DNA of 9,032 bases from an uncultured Propionibacteriaceae bacterium (GTDB taxonomy: Bacteria; Actinomycetota; Actinomycetes; Propionibacteriales; Propionibacteriaceae), in NCBI GenBank assembly GCA_945875065.1, contig CAMCJC010000086.1, positions 1-9,032 of the forward strand, given 5' to 3'. Below are positions 7,220 through 9,032 of this stretch, one piece after another (positions within the stretch are counted from its first letter, which is position 1; every line of letters starts with the position of its first letter). The position numbers and the translations under genes were made by a program. The notes beneath the pieces are model-generated. The model was not told the origin of the DNA, did no database searches, and saw nothing but the letters and a program-made list of their open reading frames with translations.

Positions 7220-7225
7220 TTTGAT

Positions 7226-8368
7226 ATGAGACGACTGTTCGTGACGCTCGTGCTGGGCCTTGCGGTCCTGCTCCAGGGAGCGGGGTTGGCTTTCGCTAAC
7301 TCGACGCCGACGAAAGTTCTGCCCAATATCGCTGAGCTGATGGTCTCGCGGGGACTGAGCGGTGCCGTACGCATCCAGGGACACGAGAAGGCGGGCGACG
7401 GCGCAGCCATGACCTACCGCATCGTCGCCGCACAGCCAGGAGGCTTCGAGGCACACATCGCCCTCCGGCTGGCCGACGGCCAGTGGGCTGTCCCGACCGA
7501 CCTGCCTACGGCTCCGACGACGACCGCGGACCCCGCCGCCGTTGCCGACGCGATCACCCGCGCCCGCACTCTGGTTGCCGCGGGCAGTGACCTCATCTGG
7601 GATGCCCATCGTGCGAACTTCAGTCCCCTGAGCGGCAAGGTCACTCACCAGATCACTCAGAAGCCGTACCCGATCACGTGCAGCCTCGTCGTCGGCATGG
7701 CCACGATGGGTTGGGACTACCAGCACAGCACATACGTCGACACCAAGAACACGCGTGTCGGCTCTTATGTCGAGTTCGGTAACGCGAGCCGCTCCATCTG
7801 GCAAGCCTTCCGCCTCGCCCGCTGGTTCTACGGCAACGGCGACCTCTGGTACGACGGCGGCACCGGGCAATACCAGGCCGGTGACATCCTGTTCCTTTCC
7901 AAGCAGGATCCCGAGGGCCCCAAGACCAACGGCTCGTTCTTTGGAAACGTGTACCACACCGCTATCTACATCGGGAACGGGCGCATCATCCACTCCTACG
8001 GACCGGCGTCCAAGGGCGGCGTCGTCGAGACGCCGATCAGCGCCGGCGACAAGAAAAACATCGTGTTTGTTGCCCGTCCCCGCTGGATCAACTACCAGAC
8101 CCCGGAGAGCACCACGCCCGCCCCGAGCGCCACGCCCAAGCCCTCGCCGACGGCCACTGCGAAGCCGACACCCCCGACGGTCCAGCCCACGCAGACTGCC
8201 AAGCCCATGCCGTCGCCGACTCCGACCGCGACCGCTAAGCCGACGCGGGTACCGTCGCTCAAACCTGTGCCCAGGGTCTCGCAGCCGGTAACCGCTGGCG
8301 GCCGTTTGCAGCGGTTCTTCAAGCCGGTCGTGCCGAAGCCGGCCCCACGCGGTATCTACCCGGTGTGA
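7226..8368 (+). CDS. Secreted NlpC/P60-like protein, copy 2, with Pro/Thr-rich C-terminal tail
   Basis: Seen: 380 residues. A signal peptide covers about 1-24 (MRRLF, hydrophobic run, then LAFA before NSTP). The N-terminal module (30-92) ends in IALRLADGQWAVP, as in copy 1. The core has PYPITCSLVVGM (Cys152), AGDILFLS (218-225), NVYHTAIYIG (His244) and RIIHSYG (His256), the same Cys-His-His layout and the same NTRVGSYV insert. The core is followed by about 60 residues rich in Pro, Thr, Ser, Ala and Lys (293-350, with PSPTATAKPTP-like repeats) and a short basic end GRLQRFFKPVVPKPAPRG. No LPXTG sorting motif or membrane anchor is visible. Inference: exported, with the tail crossing or binding the cell wall. 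Similar Pro/Thr-rich tails are known on Cutibacterium acnes surface adhesins, which is an analogy only. The ATG at 7226 is chosen because it gives a proper signal peptide and ribosome binding site; the frame is open from a GTG at 7163. Confidence 0.88.
   Translation: MRRLFVTLVLGLAVLLQGAGLAFANSTPTKVLPNIAELMVSRGLSGAVRIQGHEKAGDGAAMTYRIVAAQPGGFEAHIALRLADGQWAVPTDLPTAPTTTADPAAVADAITRARTLVAAGSDLIWDAHRANFSPLSGKVTHQITQKPYPITCSLVVGMATMGWDYQHSTYVDTKNTRVGSYVEFGNASRSIWQAFRLARWFYGNGDLWYDGGTGQYQAGDILFLSKQDPEGPKTNGSFFGNVYHTAIYIGNGRIIHSYGPASKGGVVETPISAGDKKNIVFVARPRWINYQTPESTTPAPSATPKPSPTATAKPTPPTVQPTQTAKPMPSPTPTATAKPTRVPSLKPVPRVSQPVTAGGRLQRFFKPVVPKPAPRGIYPV
8102..8275 (+). repeat. DNA encoding the Pro/Thr repeat tail of copy 2
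   Basis: Degenerate in-frame repeats of PSPT and ATAKPT type (for example TATAKPTPPT and TATAKPTRVP). The codons vary between units, so these are old or selected repeats rather than a recent perfect tandem expansion. No long homopolymer is present, so slipped-strand phase variation of the kind known for some adhesins is not evident. Confidence 0.6.
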
Positions 8369-8374
8369 TTCTCA

Positions 8375-8398
8375 GGCCGGCCCCTTCGGGGGCCGGTC
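8375..8398. terminator. UUCG-loop terminator after copy 2
   Basis: CCGGCCCC-TTCG-GGGGCCGG: eight perfect G/C pairs closed by a UUCG-type tetraloop, with a G/T and a G/C pair extending it outward. It begins 6 bases after the stop of copy 2. Its symmetry means it could also stop minus-strand transcripts coming from trpB, since the genes converge here. Confidence 0.85.
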
Positions 8399-8471
8399 GA
8401 TTAGTCCATCTCGAACTGCGCGCCTCGGGCCGAAACGGCAGCATCGCTCCTTGGGGGAGAAGGAAGGCGTG

Positions 8472-8700
8472 CTAGCGGGTCACGGTGAAGTGGTCGCTGC
8501 CGGTGATCTGCGGCGCACCGATCAGATTCCCGGGGGCCAGTCGGTTCCCGAGCAATGAGACCCATGGCAGGCCGACGCTCGCTGCGGCCTTCTCCACCAG
8601 TGCCGACTTAACCGATGCCTGGCGACCCCAGATGAACGCGAGACGTTACCGTGGTGACATTGAGCAGGAAGTCGCTCAGCTCGTCGGGGGCGGCCTGCAT
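8472..8700 (-). pseudogene. Decayed fragment of a MoxR-type AAA+ ATPase
   Basis: Seen: an ATG at 8700 opens MQAAPDELSDFLLNVTTV; the frame then stops at 8608-8610. The next frame carries AFIWG and, continuous to a stop at 8472-8474, KSALVEKAAASVGLP and VSLLGNRLAPGNLIGAPQI. The missing middle of the Walker A motif, GSPGIG, is in the first frame. Reading FIWG, SPGIG and KSALVE in order needs three one-base shifts within about 45 bases, including an extra T between GGT and AAG. Known: 'FxWGPPGIGKSALVE..ASVGLP..SLLGxxLAPEDLIGVPQ' is the start of a MoxR-like ATPase common in actinobacteria. Everything after 'PQI' (Walker B, sensors, about 80 percent of the protein) is gone. The fragment begins 3 bases after the trpB stop. 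Inference: a dead gene remnant left by deletion. Confidence 0.82.
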
Positions 8701-8703
8701 CGG

Positions 8704-9032
8704 TTAGCGGGCTAGGAGCTCGGCCACGTAGTCGATATCCTTGTCGCCGCGGCCAGAGAGGTTCGCGACGATCACCTGGTCGGCGTTCATCGTCGGTGCG
8801 AGCTTGACGACATGCGCGAGCGCGTGCGAGGACTCCAGCGCCGGGATGATGCCCTCGGCCCGGCACAGCAGCTGGAATGCGTCGATCGTTTCGGCATCGG
8901 ATGCGGTGACGTATTCGACGCGCCCAACCTCCTTCAGATGCGCGTGCTGCGGGCCGACGCCGGGGTAGTCGAGGCCGGAGGCTATCGAGTGGACGGGGGC
9001 GGGCTCGCCGGAGGCATCCTGCAGCAGCAGCG
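8704..9032 (-). CDS. trpB: Tryptophan synthase beta chain, C-terminal part (5' end off the right edge)
   Basis: Catalyses the PLP-dependent condensation of indole with serine to give tryptophan, normally in an alpha2beta2 complex with TrpA in the cytoplasm. Seen: 108 residues to a TAA at 8704-8706. They include HSIASGLDYPGVGPQHAHL, EGIIPALESSHA and the closing block ANLSGRGDKDIDYV. Known: these are the hallmark C-terminal motifs of canonical TrpB (TrpB1 type), including the Gly/Ser-rich SGRGDKD stretch. The visible part is intact with no frameshift. Odd: trpA, which usually overlaps or directly follows trpB, is not here; a dead ATPase fragment follows instead. Confidence 0.96.
   Translation of the reverse strand, partial: LLLQDASGEPAPVHSIASGLDYPGVGPQHAHLKEVGRVEYVTASDAETIDAFQLLCRAEGIIPALESSHALAHVVKLAPTMNADQVIVANLSGRGDKDIDYVAELLAR

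Noticed and set aside
8522..8866. A 114-codon minus-strand frame across the trpB end
   Set aside because: It is out of frame with the clear trpB motifs and rich in Arg/His/Pro, so a shadow.

Overview
The window reads as chromosome of a high-GC Gram-positive bacterium (Actinomycetota). The G+C-rich coding style, the bacterial PH-domain membrane protein, the DUF6493-like protein, the actinobacterial-type GlpD and a pair of secreted NlpC/P60-like proteins, one with a proline/threonine-rich tail, suggest Propionibacteriaceae, perhaps Cutibacterium. The family placement is inference; no rRNA or other taxonomic marker is present.

Layout. (1) 1-3182, minus strand: a large alpha-helical protein (747-3182) resembling the DUF6493 family, followed 74 bases downstream by a proline-rich, two-helix membrane protein with a PH-like domain (1-672) whose 3' end lies beyond the left edge. 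(2) 3183-3496: a divergent regulatory region rich in palindromes, including a cluster of three GTGCAC cores. (3) 3497-5209, plus strand: glpD, aerobic glycerol-3-phosphate dehydrogenase, ending in a strong hairpin terminator. (4) 5254-6006: about 750 bases with no convincing gene, holding two neighbouring hairpins, a palindrome and an AT-rich stretch. (5) 6007-8368, plus strand: two tandem paralogous secreted proteins with a Cys-His-His NlpC/P60-like core, each with its own terminator. The second carries a Pro/Thr-rich C-terminal tail and a hairpin that would cover its ribosome binding site. (6) 8472-9032, minus strand: the 3' end of trpB (tryptophan synthase beta, entering from the right edge), followed by a decayed fragment of a MoxR-type AAA+ ATPase whose reading frame is broken in and around the Walker A motif.

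How the genes relate: glpD feeds electrons from glycerol-3-phosphate into the quinone pool, and trpB makes tryptophan; neither is obviously linked to its neighbours. The secreted pair probably acts on or at the cell wall. The most suggestive link is between the left and right ends. From memory of actinobacterial genomes, DUF6493-like proteins occur near SWIM-zinc-finger, MoxR-ATPase and VWA-type genes, and this window has an intact DUF6493-like gene and a wrecked MoxR gene about 5.3 kb apart. No complete novel system is visible. The best candidates for something undescribed are the tandem secreted NlpC-like pair with its regulatory sites and the structured non-coding region before it.
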